A stretch of 64,000 bases of DNA. Source: Massilia aquatica. GTDB lineage: Bacteria; Pseudomonadota; Gammaproteobacteria; Burkholderiales; Burkholderiaceae_D. Made by a program: the position numbers and the translations under genes. The stretch covers positions 372,001 to 436,000 of the forward strand of contig NZ_VVIW01000004.1 of the NCBI RefSeq assembly GCF_011682045.1. Direction: 5' to 3'. A model generated the notes under the pieces. That model was not told the origin of the DNA. It saw only the letters and a program-made list of their open reading frames with translations, and did not search any database. Of the stretch, positions 1 through 16,935 are shown piece after piece. The first letter of the stretch is position 1. Every line of letters begins with the position of its first letter.

Positions 1-422
1 GATACATGAAGTGAGCCCTTGCATAAACACGTGACAGCAGACTGCCGGTTTTCCAATGTTATTGGAACGATAATGCACACCTTACCATTCGGCGCATACG
101 GAACGCAACTGAGATTGCTCGGCGAGCAGGGCTTAGCTTGTGACCGGCGACGATCACCGATCCCGGCGCCAGGAAGCCGGTCCAGTTTGCACCCATGCTG
201 GCCGCTTCCTGCGCGTTGCGGCCGCAATCGCGCCGCCATCGGGCCAGATCCGATGTAAGGATCATTGATAGCCAGACCGCGTTTGCTGTACACGAGCTTG
301 ACAGCCCCACTGAATGCGCAGTCAACAATCCTATAAAAATCAATCACTTAAAAAATACGAAGTCATGGCACGGCGCTTGCAAACAGGTAAGTAACGAAAA
401 CTTATCGGCAGGCGGGGACAGC
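1..422. other. Non-coding or unresolved left edge
   Basis: No reading frame here carries a recognisable domain, a plausible ribosome-binding site and a sensible length together. The overlapping open frames on both strands have the composition of shadow ORFs. The stretch may be the 3' flank of a gene outside the window or decayed accessory DNA. No tRNA or strong hairpin was seen. Confidence 0.4.
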
Positions 423-1226
423 ATGACAGCAGCGGCATACGAAATATTGAGAAACGAAGGCTATGCGCTGGCCGGCGAGGTGCGCGAGTTGCAGCAGCGG
501 ATCAGGCTGTATCACCGCATTTACCTCGAATCCGGCAAACGCCATGCCTTCGCCCTGATCGCGGCGCACGGGTCCTTGTGGGCAACCGGCTATTTTAAAC
601 TGGGAGATCTCGGTGCGCGCATCGCTTCCTTGCCGTCCCTGTGCATCTGCGGCAGGCGCCAGCAAAAGCTCGATGCCGTTGCCGTGTTCGCGGACCGTTT
701 CCGCAGCATTAACCGCCAGGTCTGCGCCGAATCGTACGCCATCTTCCACTACACGCGGCAATATGGCGCCAACGATGTCATCCGCCCGCTGATCGGTACG
801 CGTTTCGCGGAATTACTGGCCGACTGCCATGCGTCCTGCGCGGCCGATACCGCGTATCCACGCGACAAGCGCGAACAATTGTTCGACGCTTTTCTGGCTT
901 GGGAGCAGGACCATATCGTGGCGCCCAACGTGGCCGAAGCGTTTGCTGATTTCGACTGGCCCCTGATTGCCTGGCTGGCCAGGCGGCCGGTGATCCAGTT
1001 TGCGTATTTCGGGAAACACACGCGCCTGCGCTTCCGCGATTTTTCGTGCCAGGATGAGCGCATGTCCGCAGGCATGCGGGCCTGCCGCATCGCGGAAGAC
1101 GTGGGGCTCGACCTTGTGGAAGCGGCGCTGGGCGCTCGCTGCCGCGCTGTCGAAGGCCGCCACGCGCAGCCCGATACAATGGACGGCAAGCAGCCGGGAG
1201 CCGGCGCACTGGAAGGAGTGAGATGA
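423..1226 (+). CDS. Uncharacterised cytosolic protein, possibly toxin-immunity associated
   Basis: A 267-aa protein without signal peptide or membrane helix. The ATG at 423 is chosen because a purine-rich GGCGGGGA element lies just upstream and the N-terminal 76 residues of the longer frame look non-coding. The N-terminal half is rich in aromatic and His residues (for example LYHRIYLESGKRHAF and HGSLWATGYFKLG), followed by an acidic, Trp-containing middle. From memory, similar orphan proteins occur beside polymorphic-toxin and type VI effector genes, but this cannot be confirmed here. The stop overlaps the start of the next gene, so the two are translationally coupled. The function is unknown. 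Confidence 0.6.
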   Translation: MTAAAYEILRNEGYALAGEVRELQQRIRLYHRIYLESGKRHAFALIAAHGSLWATGYFKLGDLGARIASLPSLCICGRRQQKLDAVAVFADRFRSINRQVCAESYAIFHYTRQYGANDVIRPLIGTRFAELLADCHASCAADTAYPRDKREQLFDAFLAWEQDHIVAPNVAEAFADFDWPLIAWLARRPVIQFAYFGKHTRLRFRDFSCQDERMSAGMRACRIAEDVGLDLVEAALGARCRAVEGRHAQPDTMDGKQPGAGALEGVR

Positions 1227-1522
1227 TGAATGTAAAACTGTCGACAATGGCCGATGAAGTCCATGACGAGCCATCCTTTCTGGCGTTTTTGGAAGCGCTT
1301 GCCGCGGACTGGGAGGATGAACGGCGTAAAGAAAAAGAACATCCAAGTTCCCCTTACGGCCCGGGCGCCAATGGCTGGGAGAACCCGGCTCTTGGCGACT
1401 TCCTTGACGCTGCCCATAGCTGGGCGGATGCGTCAGCCGATGGCTTGAAATACTATGCAGTCCCGGAAAATCCATGGTGCCGCATGGCGCAGATTTTGTG
1501 GATGGGCAAAATCTATGAGTGA
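1223..1522 (+). CDS. Small acidic protein, DUF7660-like
   Basis: A 99-aa acidic protein. AAGGAG precedes two adjacent ATG codons (1223 and 1226), and either could be used; the second has the better spacing. The pattern W-E-N-x-x-L-x-x-F-L-x-x-x-x-x-W in the second half (NGWENPALGDFLDAAHSW) resembles the small DUF7660 family, which often accompanies toxin or immunity cargo. The gene overlaps the end of the preceding gene by four bases, so the two probably form a bicistron. Family membership is from pattern memory only. Confidence 0.6.
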   Translation: MMNVKLSTMADEVHDEPSFLAFLEALAADWEDERRKEKEHPSSPYGPGANGWENPALGDFLDAAHSWADASADGLKYYAVPENPWCRMAQILWMGKIYE

Positions 1523-1669
1523 CTGTTTCGCTTGGACTCGTACATGATCCGACGGGTTCCGACACATATTCTCCAGCGATGAATTCTCTGCGCTCTTACA
1601 GCAGGGAAAAGTGCAAGGAAAACCAGCTCCGACAAGTGGATGCGAGGAAACTCATACAGCAGGGGTGAA

Positions 1670-2227
1670 ATGCAGCAATTCGAAATTAACGTCGACTTCA
1701 ATGGAATCATTATCTTTGATCCAGAGCGCCTCCAACATTACTATTCCGGCATTGAGGCAGGTACGAATCTTTATCGAAAATTCACGACGACGGAGGATGG
1801 CGATGAGGTTGTCAAACAAGGGATTCTGGTGCCCATCATGGGCATTAACGACAGTACTTACCCCGTTATCGTCAGAATGGCTGATGAAGAATCGCTCATA
1901 CCCGAGGATTTGATTGTGCTAAGCAACTCCGCCTTCCCCCTTCACGTGAAAGGCAGAGCAGTTATTGCTGACATGGAGGTACTAATGGATTGGGATGTGG
2001 GGCCAGGATGGCAAGATATTGCTATTTCTCCCGGATTGTATTCTGTTGCAATTAATGGCTTCCGTAAAATAGTCGAAGATAAGGCTGCAGTTTACGGGTA
2101 TGTCGTCGCAAAGTATGGGTTTGAAGTGGTGTTAACGCCAACTAACGCGCTACCAGAATGTACAGGATCGCTTACCAAAGATATGCAAGTGAACGCATTA
2201 CCTGATGAATATTTTCCCTCGCCATGA
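1670..2227 (+). CDS. Hypothetical protein, immunity-like cargo
   Basis: A 185-aa soluble protein. ATG 1670 follows an AGGGGTG ribosome-binding site; an in-frame start 30 bases upstream lacks one. The sequence is beta-rich, with alternating hydrophobic and polar residues and many acidic residues, and has no signal peptide or membrane segment. Base composition is clearly lower in GC than the rpoBC genes nearby, which points to horizontal acquisition. Size, acidity and company fit an immunity protein of a contact-dependent or type VI toxin system, but no toxin is present in the window. No named family is recognised. Confidence 0.6.
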   Translation: MQQFEINVDFNGIIIFDPERLQHYYSGIEAGTNLYRKFTTTEDGDEVVKQGILVPIMGINDSTYPVIVRMADEESLIPEDLIVLSNSAFPLHVKGRAVIADMEVLMDWDVGPGWQDIAISPGLYSVAINGFRKIVEDKAAVYGYVVAKYGFEVVLTPTNALPECTGSLTKDMQVNALPDEYFPSP

Positions 2228-2334
2228 TGGGTTTGAGTGGCTTTCATTACGGAGCTGGCACGCTGGTACTGCGACAGCGTCTGGTGCGTTAAAATTTGAG
2301 GGATTGGGGACTTTGACGAAAGATCAGCCAGCAA

Positions 2335-2832
2335 ATGGACAATTTTTTCGAAATATTTTTAAAGAGCGAATTAAAGGATATATTGGTAAGTGGGTATATT
2401 GAATGTGATGAGATTACTATATTTAAACCCATGTATGACCGGCTATATTTTGTTTTTGAAGAGACGATTTTAGAATTTGGTGCAAATTCGTTCTGGAGTA
2501 TCGATGTTCGTGCCATCAAGAAAATAGAGCCGTGGTTTGAAGTTGAGGAAGATGATATTTTTGGAGTTTCTTCAATATATAGTCAGTGCTTTAGTACGGA
2601 GCTTTCGATCAGGGCATTATCGCTATGCTACTATATTGATCCGACCAATGCCGACGTTCTATTTTTTTGCTTGAACTATTCAATAGGCGAGAGATGCAAA
2701 TCACTTTTTATCAACCCGAAAAATACCTTCGGTTTTTCATTCTCGGACAGTGAGGATGAAGAGGATGCATGGCTTTGGGAAGCACATGCGGCAAAAATTC
2801 CAATACGCAAAGAAGTGAAGTCAGCATGTTGA
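2335..2832 (+). CDS. AT-rich hypothetical protein, immunity-like cargo
   Basis: A 165-aa acidic protein encoded by markedly AT-rich DNA, with long A/T runs in contrast to the GC-rich host genes. The ribosome-binding site is weak. It has several Cys and aromatic residues and an acidic stretch near the C terminus (SDSEDEEDAW), and no signal peptide. Codon use unlike its neighbours argues for recent transfer. Together with the preceding gene it looks like orphan immunity cargo. A function cannot be assigned. Confidence 0.55.
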   Translation: MDNFFEIFLKSELKDILVSGYIECDEITIFKPMYDRLYFVFEETILEFGANSFWSIDVRAIKKIEPWFEVEEDDIFGVSSIYSQCFSTELSIRALSLCYYIDPTNADVLFFCLNYSIGERCKSLFINPKNTFGFSFSDSEDEEDAWLWEAHAAKIPIRKEVKSAC

Positions 2833-2887
2833 TAGTAGGGTTGGCCGCTGACGGTACTGCCAACTTCAGCAGCGTGAAGATGGACGT

Positions 2888-2923
2888 AAAAAAAGCGGCA
2901 CCGGGATTGCTCCTCAGTGCCGT
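2888..2923 (-). terminator. Duplicated copy of the rpoC terminator
   Basis: On the minus strand this is a hairpin with arms ACGGCAC and GTGCCG followed by seven T. It copies the terminator at 5523-5557, with one base change weakening the stem. No intact minus-strand gene now reads into it, because the IS element lies immediately upstream. Confidence 0.6.
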
Positions 2924-2951
2924 TTTCGTGTGCGTCTAAGCTAAATTATGC
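2896..2951. repeat. Direct repeat, displaced copy of rpoC 3' end
   Basis: These 56 bases match 5530-5585 at all but three positions. The copy covers the terminator hairpin, the spacer and the last two rpoC codons (minus strand GCA TAA here, GCG TAA in the intact gene). It stops exactly where the inverted repeat of the IS66 element begins. It could be one half of an attachment-site duplication made by an element that integrated into the 3' end of rpoC, or a segmental duplication later cut by the IS. Confidence 0.85.
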
Positions 2952-4444
2952 GTGACTGTTCAGCGGCTAAGCAATTACTGGGATAGAGATGCCGGCGAAG
3001 GCGCGTTGCAGGACCGCGAGCATGCTGTGGCCTTGTTTGCGTAACGTGTCAAGACAGGAGCTGATGACGCAGAAGTGCTCGGCACCGGCGAGTGTACGGA
3101 AGCAGCCCGATATTTTCTGTTTGACCTTGGGCATGCGCATGGCGCGTTCGCCGACGTTGTTAGTGAATGGCACGGCCGGATCGCCAATGAAACGCAGGAC
3201 CGCGTCGGCGTGCAGGCGGAAGCGGCACAGTAGATTGGCCGGGACCGATTGTTTGCCGCGACCGCGCTGCCCCGGCGACTGAACCGTTTCGGGATGAAGC
3301 GCTTCACCCTTCCGCACCAACGCGTCGTACACGGTGCGGAAGGCGGCCACGTCGTCGGCGTCGAGCGAACGCTGTTGGTGTCGCGCCGCCGTACAAACCC
3401 GATTGGCGCTGAGCAGCAATTGCATCATCGACTCGGGCCATTGCTGGCCGGTGATTTCCTTCACGTAAAGCAGTTCGCGCAACAGGTGGGCATTGCATAG
3501 GGCATGAATGGAGTATCGTCAAGCCGCCAATACGGAGCCCAGCAATCGTGCACCAGCACGCCCAAGCGCTTTGGCAGGATGCCATGCGCCTCGATCGCTT
3601 CGAGGCCCCGTTTGGCATGCACGCCGTACCATGTCAGCGTCCGCTGGCGGCGATGTGCAGCCAGTGCAGTTTGCCGGCCACGCGCAGGCCCGATTCGTCG
3701 GCGTTGAGCACCGGCGCGGCGCGCAGATGCTCGGCCATCTGGTCGGCCGTCGGTTGCAGGGCCGCGCTCGCCTCGGCCACGCATGCCAGCACCGTGGCCG
3801 GCGAAACGGTCAGGCCGTACAGGTCGGCGATCAACTCGGCGGCGCGCGCGTACGGCAACATTTGACCTTGGGTCAAATGCACCGCCAGCGCACGCACATT
3901 GCGGCAATATTGCACCGGCTCATTTACGCCGTTGGGGAAGCGGCTCATGTGAGCCTGGCCGCAGCAGCAGGTGACGGCGAGCGTGCGGTGTTCGATGACA
4001 TCGAACGCGCCCGCCGGCACATCAATGACTTGACGCCTCTCGGCCACGACGGCCTGCGCCAGCGGCAGCGTGCTGAGACAGCGCGTACACTGGCGCGGCA
4101 GCGGGTAGTCAATCGTTACGGTAGGCTCGGCTGTCCGCTTGAGCGTACTGCGTTTGTGGCCAGGCTGGCCGCCCGGCTTATTGCCGGACGGCTCGCGCAG
4201 CGAATTGGTCTTGCGCAAGCCATCGGAAGATGGCGGCTGGCTGGAGTTGAGGCTGTTCTTGGCGACCTTCGATTCCAGCGCTTCCAGCCGTTCCCACAGT
4301 GTCAACACGACGCCTTCAAGCTCGCCGCGCGTAAGGCCGGAGAGGTGGGCAGGAGTACGTTTTTTTGCCATAACCAAGATGAAGAGCCGGCTTGAAAAGG
4401 TTTACAACTGTTTTTTGAAAAAAAATCTCATGCTGAACAGTCAC
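2952..4444 (-). mobile_element. IS66-family insertion sequence, inactivated
   Basis: The ends carry a perfect 13-bp inverted repeat, GTGACTGTTCAGC at 2952-2964 and its complement at 4432-4444, giving an element of about 1.49 kb. It contains one transposase gene on the minus strand and no tnpA/tnpB-type accessory genes, so it belongs to the single-ORF branch of IS66. The eight bases outside the two ends do not match, so no target duplication is visible. Either the true ends differ slightly or a rearrangement removed one flank. Confidence 0.85.
2967..4377 (-). pseudogene. IS66 transposase (tnpC type) with two frameshifts
   Basis: Joined across three frames, the product would be about 470 aa. 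The first part (down to 3634) has the IS66 N-terminal helix, the SLNSSQPPSSDG motif, a zinc-finger-like Cys block and the catalytic region with NADESGLRV. At about 3645-3655 the frame shifts by one base and continues with LTWYGVHAKRG and the HDCWAPY motif. A second one-base shift at about 3515-3530 leads into HALCNAHLLRELLYVKEI and the C-terminal NNVGERAMRMPKVKQKISGCFR block. Both shifts fit single-base deletions. Two lesions make programmed frameshifting unlikely, so the transposase is probably dead. Confidence 0.9.
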
Positions 4445-4629
4445 CAAGAATTTTACATTGTCTAATCCACAAGTCTGAAAATTTGATATGATAACCGGAG
4501 TTTATGTACAAATCGAATTTCCAGCGAGGTATACGGCAGGACCAAGAAAAACGGGAAGTCTGTTATGGTTTTATTAAAAGGACTGGTGTCCCGCAGAATA
4601 GAGGAAAGCGCACCATTTCGGGAAAAGAA

Positions 4630-5067
4630 ATGAAGACCTCGTTAGTGACATTGATCAGGCGTCTTTTGGCGCTGGCATTTTTTTTATCAATCGCAGGAAG
4701 CGCAAATGCAAAGGATATAAATGATGACATCTATGGTCTTTGGAAGATAAGGTCGGTAATGGGCGGGGGAATCAGTAGTTTATCGGAGCATAAAGCACGT
4801 TTGTACATAGGGAAAATCGTAATAATCAATGCTGACAAATTTGTTTTTAACGGAAAAACTTGTTTGCATCCACCCTATAGCCGAAGTGTCGACGATGTCG
4901 ATAAGTACTTTGATCGCGAATGGCGCGCTGATGTCACTGATACTCCTTTGCCCAATCCGGTAACAATTATTGATGCGAAATGCAATTTTCTTTATCCCAT
5001 TCGAAAAAACCATATTATGATTGCAGAGGATGGCGTTTTCTTCGAGGCAGTACGAATCAAGAAATAG
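4630..5067 (+). CDS. Small secreted protein of unknown function
   Basis: A 145-aa protein beginning with a clear Sec signal peptide: basic n-region, hydrophobic LLALAFFLSIAG core, and AxA site before Lys-Asp at about residue 25. ATG 4630 is preferred over the upstream ATG at 4504 because it gives this signal directly. The mature part starts with DIYGLWKIRSV and has two Cys that could form a disulfide in the periplasm. The opening resembles lipocalin-like small proteins but is not diagnostic. The gene is AT-rich and sits between the IS66 element and debris, so it is probably transferred cargo. Confidence 0.65.
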   Translation: MKTSLVTLIRRLLALAFFLSIAGSANAKDINDDIYGLWKIRSVMGGGISSLSEHKARLYIGKIVIINADKFVFNGKTCLHPPYSRSVDDVDKYFDREWRADVTDTPLPNPVTIIDAKCNFLYPIRKNHIMIAEDGVFFEAVRIKK

Positions 5068-5522
5068 ATATGCAACTCAGCGGCTCAACTCCTGCCCGTC
5101 CTTCGGCGGTCCTGACCGCGCGCCCTGGCGTTGCCGCTCCTGGACAACCTTCTCCAGTTCAGCCTTGCGCCCAAGTTAGGCCTGGACCTTCACCAGCAGC
5201 GCCGGGTCGATGTTGGTGGCGGCGGGTGCGCCTGGCGGGTTGATGCCATGTCGCTTACAGGGCATGTCCCACGTTGACCAACGCGACAGCTTGCGTCCTC
5301 ACACGCGCCACTGCGCTGGAGCTGATGCACACAGGCGGCTGCCAGTCCACACCGGCCACTGCCATTGTTCGGCGCTCATCTGCCAGCATGCCTCGTCCGA
5401 CAACGGCATCACAGTGCACGCATCAATTCCAGCGTCGCCGGTGTATTTGTCGAGCGTACCCTTGTTGTCCAGGAGTGATCCGCACATGGTGGTGCTTAGC
5501 GCACAGCGTTCTGGTCATTGAC
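5068..5522. other. Intergenic debris, possible minus-strand gene remnant
   Basis: No intact gene is seen. On the minus strand, coding-like peptide stretches occur in two frames. One runs from about 5487 to 5299 (TLDKYTGDAGIDACTVMPLS, later WPVWTGSRLCA). The other lies at about 5250-5079 (INPPGAPAATNIDPALLVKV, then an in-frame TAA, then KAELEKVVQERQRQG). Pro/Ala-rich and coiled-coil-like composition with stops between segments suggests a decayed gene. Its family is not recognised. Confidence 0.35.
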
Positions 5523-5557
5523 AAAAAAACGGCACCGGGATTGCTCCTCGGTGCCGT
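5523..5557 (-). terminator. Rho-independent terminator of the rpoBC operon
   Basis: On the minus strand a perfect 9-bp stem (ACGGCACCG with CGGTGCCGT) is followed by seven T, 23 bases after the rpoC stop codon. It ends the long tRNA-tuf-secE-rpl-rpoBC transcription unit. Confidence 0.9.
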
Positions 5558-5579
5558 TTTCGTGTGCGTCTAAGCTAGA

Positions 5580-5585
<6 letters not shown>
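5530..5585. repeat. Direct repeat, functional rpoC 3' end copy
   Basis: Partner of the repeat at 2896-2951, with three mismatches in 56 bases. This copy includes the true final Ala codon and stop of rpoC and the intact terminator. Confidence 0.85.
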
Positions 5586-9815
<4,230 letters not shown>

Positions 9816-9865
9816 GTATCACTCCAGGTGATGGAACTTCTATATTACATCCACCAATGCGTTGC

Positions 9866-9957
9866 GCCGTCGCCCCCGCGAAGGCGGGGGTCCATAGCAC
9901 GGCAGATCCGAGGTGCTATGGGCTCCCGCGGGGGCGCCTAGCCCTGCGCGGGAACGA
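9866..9957. repeat. REP-like palindromic element between rpoB and rpoC
   Basis: The rpoB-rpoC spacer contains nested inverted repeats: CCCCCGCGAAGGCGGGGG, then CCATAGCAC (9892-9900) facing GTGCTATGG (9913-9921), then further CCCGCG/CGCGGG arms. Related core sequences recur at 19994-20071 and 51621-51650, so this looks like a dispersed palindromic family. In the mRNA it would fold into stable hairpins between two essential cistrons. Confidence 0.7.
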
Positions 9958-9970
9958 CGAGGTGGCAGTA

Positions 9971-14077
<4,107 letters not shown>

Positions 14078-14255
14078 GGACACTCCGTGAGTGACAGAAA
14101 GGATGAGAATTCAGGAATTTCCAGGGCCGGGCGCGCACTAGAAAGGCCTCAAGTCTCGAACTTTATGCCAGGTGATAAGAAGATAATACGAATACTACTG
14201 GGTAGAGCTTAAGCGTTACTTATACGACAGGGACGACAAAAGAGCCAAAGCCGCA

Positions 14256-14277
14256 TCCTCCCCCTTTCGGGGGAGGA
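14256..14277 (-). promoter_or_regulatory. Hairpin in the rplL-rpoB spacer, possible attenuator
   Basis: A perfect 9-bp stem, TCCTCCCCC with GGGGGAGGA, encloses a 4-base loop between rplL and rpoB. There is no strong T-run directly after it on the minus strand. In E. coli the equivalent spacer holds a partial terminator and RNase III site that lower rpoBC expression relative to L7/L12. A similar role is inferred by position only. Confidence 0.5.
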
Positions 14278-14331
14278 CCGCAAGCTTTGACTCCGGCGTA
14301 GAACTGAACGCCAAATAAGGCTTTGTTGCTA

Positions 14332-14706
14332 TTACTTGATTTCGGCTTTCGCGCCAGCATCTTCCAGCTTTTTCTTGCCGGCTTCAGCGTCAGCTTTCGA
14401 GATCGCTTCTTTAACGGTTTTTGGTGCGCCATCAACCAGGTCTTTAGCTTCTTTCAAGCCCAGGCCGGTGATTTCGCGAACTGCTTTAATGACGCCAACT
14501 TTGTTCGCGCCGAAATCAGCCAGAACCAGGTTGAATTCGGTCTGCTCTTCTTTGACTTCAGCAGCAGCGTTGTTGTTGCCGCCGCCGCTCGACACTGCAG
14601 CTGCCGATACGCCGAATTTTTCTTCGAATGCCTTGACCAGGTCGTTCAGGTCCATTACGGACATTTCGCCAACTGCTGCCAGGATGTCGTCTTTGCTGAT
14701 TGCCAT
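14332..14706 (-). CDS. rplL: 50S ribosomal protein L7/L12
   Basis: A 124-aa stalk protein that recruits translational GTPases such as EF-Tu to the ribosome. The ATG at 14706 is preferred because ATGGAG supplies the ribosome-binding site seven bases upstream; the longer frame includes that site. It has the N-terminal dimerisation domain ([20 protein letters not shown]), an Ala/Gly/Asn-rich hinge and the C-terminal domain with [20 protein letters not shown]. The gene follows rplJ by about 110 bases, as expected for the L10-L12 unit. Confidence 0.98.
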   Translation of the reverse strand: MAISKDDILAAVGEMSVMDLNDLVKAFEEKFGVSAAAVSSGGGNNNAAAEVKEEQTEFNLVLADFGANKVGVIKAVREITGLGLKEAKDLVDGAPKTVKEAISKADAEAGKKKLEDAGAKAEIK

Positions 14707-14815
14707 TTGAAACTCCATTTATTTTGTGGAGGACAGGGCCGCTGTGCGGCGATGTCCTCTAATACGTTGTATAGATTGGTATTGACTAAAAAAGTGCAAG
14801 GGTAATCGCGAACGA

Positions 14816-15361
14816 TTACGCTGCTGCTGGGGCTTCTTCTGCTGCTGCAGTTTCTTCTGCGGCAGGAGCGGCGCCTTCGCCTTTTTTCGCTGCCAGGGCA
14901 GCCAGACCACGTGCAAAGCTCGACACCGGCGTCAACATCAGACCCAGGATCTGGGAGATGAGGACTTCACGGCTAGGAATGCTTGCCAACGCGACAACAG
15001 CTGCTTTATCCAGCTGTTTGCCTGCGTAGTTACCTGCGGTAATAACCAGTTTGTCGTTGGTTTTAGCAAAGTCAGCGATGACTTTAGCTGCTGCAACGGC
15101 ATCATCCGAGATCGAGTAGATCAGCGGACCGACCATCGAGTCGGCCAGGTTAGCAAACTGCGTACCTTCAACGGATTTGCGAGCCAGCGTGTTCTTCAGA
15201 ACACGCAGGTACACACCCTGGGTACGCGCTTTGGCACGAAGTTGCGTCAAGTGACCAACCTGGATGCCACGATATTCGGCCACGACGATCGTTTGCGCAG
15301 TTGCTACTTTTGCGGAAACTTCGGCGACGACGGCCTTTTTGTCATTCAGATTGAGACCCAC
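14816..15361 (-). CDS. rplJ: 50S ribosomal protein L10
   Basis: A 181-aa stalk base protein that anchors L7/L12 dimers on 23S rRNA. A GTG start at 15361 is chosen: a full AGGAGG lies six bases upstream, and the protein then begins [14 protein letters not shown] as in related L10 proteins. The longer frame runs through the leader RNA and is rejected. The C-terminal tail is Ala/Glu-rich. Translation is probably autoregulated by the L10-L12 complex binding the leader upstream. Confidence 0.97.
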   Translation of the reverse strand: MGLNLNDKKAVVAEVSAKVATAQTIVVAEYRGIQVGHLTQLRAKARTQGVYLRVLKNTLARKSVEGTQFANLADSMVGPLIYSISDDAVAAAKVIADFAKTNDKLVITAGNYAGKQLDKAAVVALASIPSREVLISQILGLMLTPVSSFARGLAALAAKKGEGAAPAAEETAAAEEAPAAA

Positions 15362-15636
15362 GGTCAACCTCCTAAAATGATACGCGGCAAATGCCTTGCA
15401 TCGGTTCGAACAACGGCGTCCGACGTTTAGAAGTACAACTGAGCGGATGAATTCACGCAGCGGGACTAACAAAACTTGCTCGGGTGCACCATCTGCGTTG
15501 GGTGGTCTATTAACCTCCGGCCTGCCTGCTGCCATCAGCCCAACGGTCTTTGATTGTCTGCCCGGGCTTCGCAACCCGGACATCCCAAAGAGTCGCCACG
15601 GTTTGCACCGTGGACTTAATTCAGTACTAGCTTAAC
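15362..15636 (-). promoter_or_regulatory. rplJ leader RNA region (L10-type autoregulation)
   Basis: The 275-base spacer between rplA and rplJ carries hairpins in the minus-strand RNA. CCACGG/CCGTGG lies at 15596-15613 just after the rplA stop, and a GC-rich stem (CCGGGTT...AGCCCGG) lies at about 15557-15582. In many bacteria this position holds the L10(L12)4-binding leader. The individual binding motifs were not modelled, so the call rests on location, length and hairpins. Confidence 0.6.
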
Positions 15637-16332
15637 TTAAGCTGCCAGCGAAGCCTGGTCGACGCGAACGCCGGCGCCCATGGTCGACGACAGTGCAACC
15701 TTACGCAGGTAAACACCTTTCGACGACGTTGGCTTGGCCTTGTTCAGTGCATCGATCAGCGCAACCAGGTTGGCTTTCAGGTCAGCGTCAGCGAACGATT
15801 TACGGCCGATCGTTGCGTGGATGATACCTGCCTTGTCGGTACGGTACTGGACCTGGCCGGCTTTCGCGTTTTTCACGGCGGTAGCGACGTCAGGGGTAAC
15901 AGTGCCGACTTTCGGGTTAGGCATCAGGCCGCGTGGTCCCAGGATCTGGCCCAGGGTACCAACGATACGCATGGTATCTGGCGAAGCGATGACGATATCG
16001 AAAGGCATGTTGCCGGCTTTAACCATCTCAGCCAGGTCTTCCATACCAACGATGTCGGCGCCGGCAGCTTTTGCTTGCTCGGCCTTGTCGCCGGTTGCAA
16101 ATACTGCAACGCGAACGGTCTTGCCGGTGCCTGCTGGCAGAACGACGGAGCCGCGCACGACTTGATCCGACTTCTTAGGATCCACGCCCAGCTGGACCGA
16201 TACGTCGATCGATTCGTTGAACTTGGCGGTGGCGAATTCTTTCACCAGAGCGACTGCATTGTCGAAACCATAGGACTTGTTACGGTCGACTTTGGCTTTG
16301 ATTGCTTTAACGCGTTTGGACAGCTTAGCCAT
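15637..16332 (-). CDS. rplA: 50S ribosomal protein L1
   Basis: A 231-aa protein of the L1 stalk that acts in E-site tRNA release. It begins [11 protein letters not shown] and shows the family signature [20 protein letters not shown]. Its ATG overlaps the rplK stop by one base (TAATG), giving tight translational coupling. L1 commonly represses its own L11-L1 mRNA; that is family knowledge, not visible here. Confidence 0.98.
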   Translation of the reverse strand: MAKLSKRVKAIKAKVDRNKSYGFDNAVALVKEFATAKFNESIDVSVQLGVDPKKSDQVVRGSVVLPAGTGKTVRVAVFATGDKAEQAKAAGADIVGMEDLAEMVKAGNMPFDIVIASPDTMRIVGTLGQILGPRGLMPNPKVGTVTPDVATAVKNAKAGQVQYRTDKAGIIHATIGRKSFADADLKANLVALIDALNKAKPTSSKGVYLRKVALSSTMGAGVRVDQASLAA

Positions 16333-16763
16333 TACAGACCCTCCACCGTGATGCCGATCGAACGAGCGGAACCGGCGATGATGCGCACTGCGGCATCCAT
16401 GTCGGCAGCGGTCAGATCCGGCTGTTTGATTTTAGCGATTTCTTCAGCTTGAGCGCGGGTCAGCTTGCCTACCTTGGTGGTATGCGGCGTTGGCGAACCT
16501 TTGGTGATGCCGGCGAATTTCTTGATCAGGTAGGTCGCTGGAGGCGTCTTCATCACGAAGGTGAAGGACTTGTCGGCGAACGCGGTGATCACGACCGGAA
16601 TTGGCATACCTGGCTCTTGACCCTGGGTCTGGGCGTTGAACGCCTTGCAGAATTCCATGATGTTCAGGCCGCGCTGACCCAGTGCTGGGCCAATCGGTGG
16701 GGATGGGTTTGCTTTACCAGCTGGCACTTGCAGCTTGATAAAACCAATGATTTTCTTTGCCAT
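16332..16763 (-). CDS. rplK: 50S ribosomal protein L11
   Basis: A 143-aa protein of the GTPase-associated centre, needed for RelA-dependent stringent signalling. ATG 16763 follows AGGAG, and the product starts [20 protein letters not shown] with the Pro-rich [15 protein letters not shown] motif. An upstream in-frame start lacks a ribosome-binding site. It is coupled to rplA through a one-base overlap. Confidence 0.98.
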   Translation of the reverse strand: MAKKIIGFIKLQVPAGKANPSPPIGPALGQRGLNIMEFCKAFNAQTQGQEPGMPIPVVITAFADKSFTFVMKTPPATYLIKKFAGITKGSPTPHTTKVGKLTRAQAEEIAKIKQPDLTAADMDAAVRIIAGSARSIGITVEGL

Positions 16764-16935
16764 GATGGCTCCTATCTTGGATTGAGTAGTAGCGCCCCGC
16801 CGGTACAATCATGGCAGGGCTCCTCTTACCGGATTTCGCTAAACCACCGCGGCGCTCCGATTAAGCGCTTTACTGAAACTTGGATCCCCGCCGAGTGCCG
16901 CCTTGGCGCGGGGATGTCATCGGCATTGCTGCCGA

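Noticed and set aside
2967-4377. Programmed frameshifting in the IS66 transposase
   Set aside because: Two separate shifts are required, no slippery heptamer was seen at either site, and single-ORF IS66 transposases are not known to need it.
2944-4452. Target-site duplication of the IS66 element
   Set aside because: The eight bases outside each inverted repeat (AATTATGC and CAAGAATT) do not match as a direct repeat.
14078-14083. GTG start two codons upstream of the rpoB ATG
   Set aside because: It would overlap the GGAG ribosome-binding site that serves the ATG at 14077.
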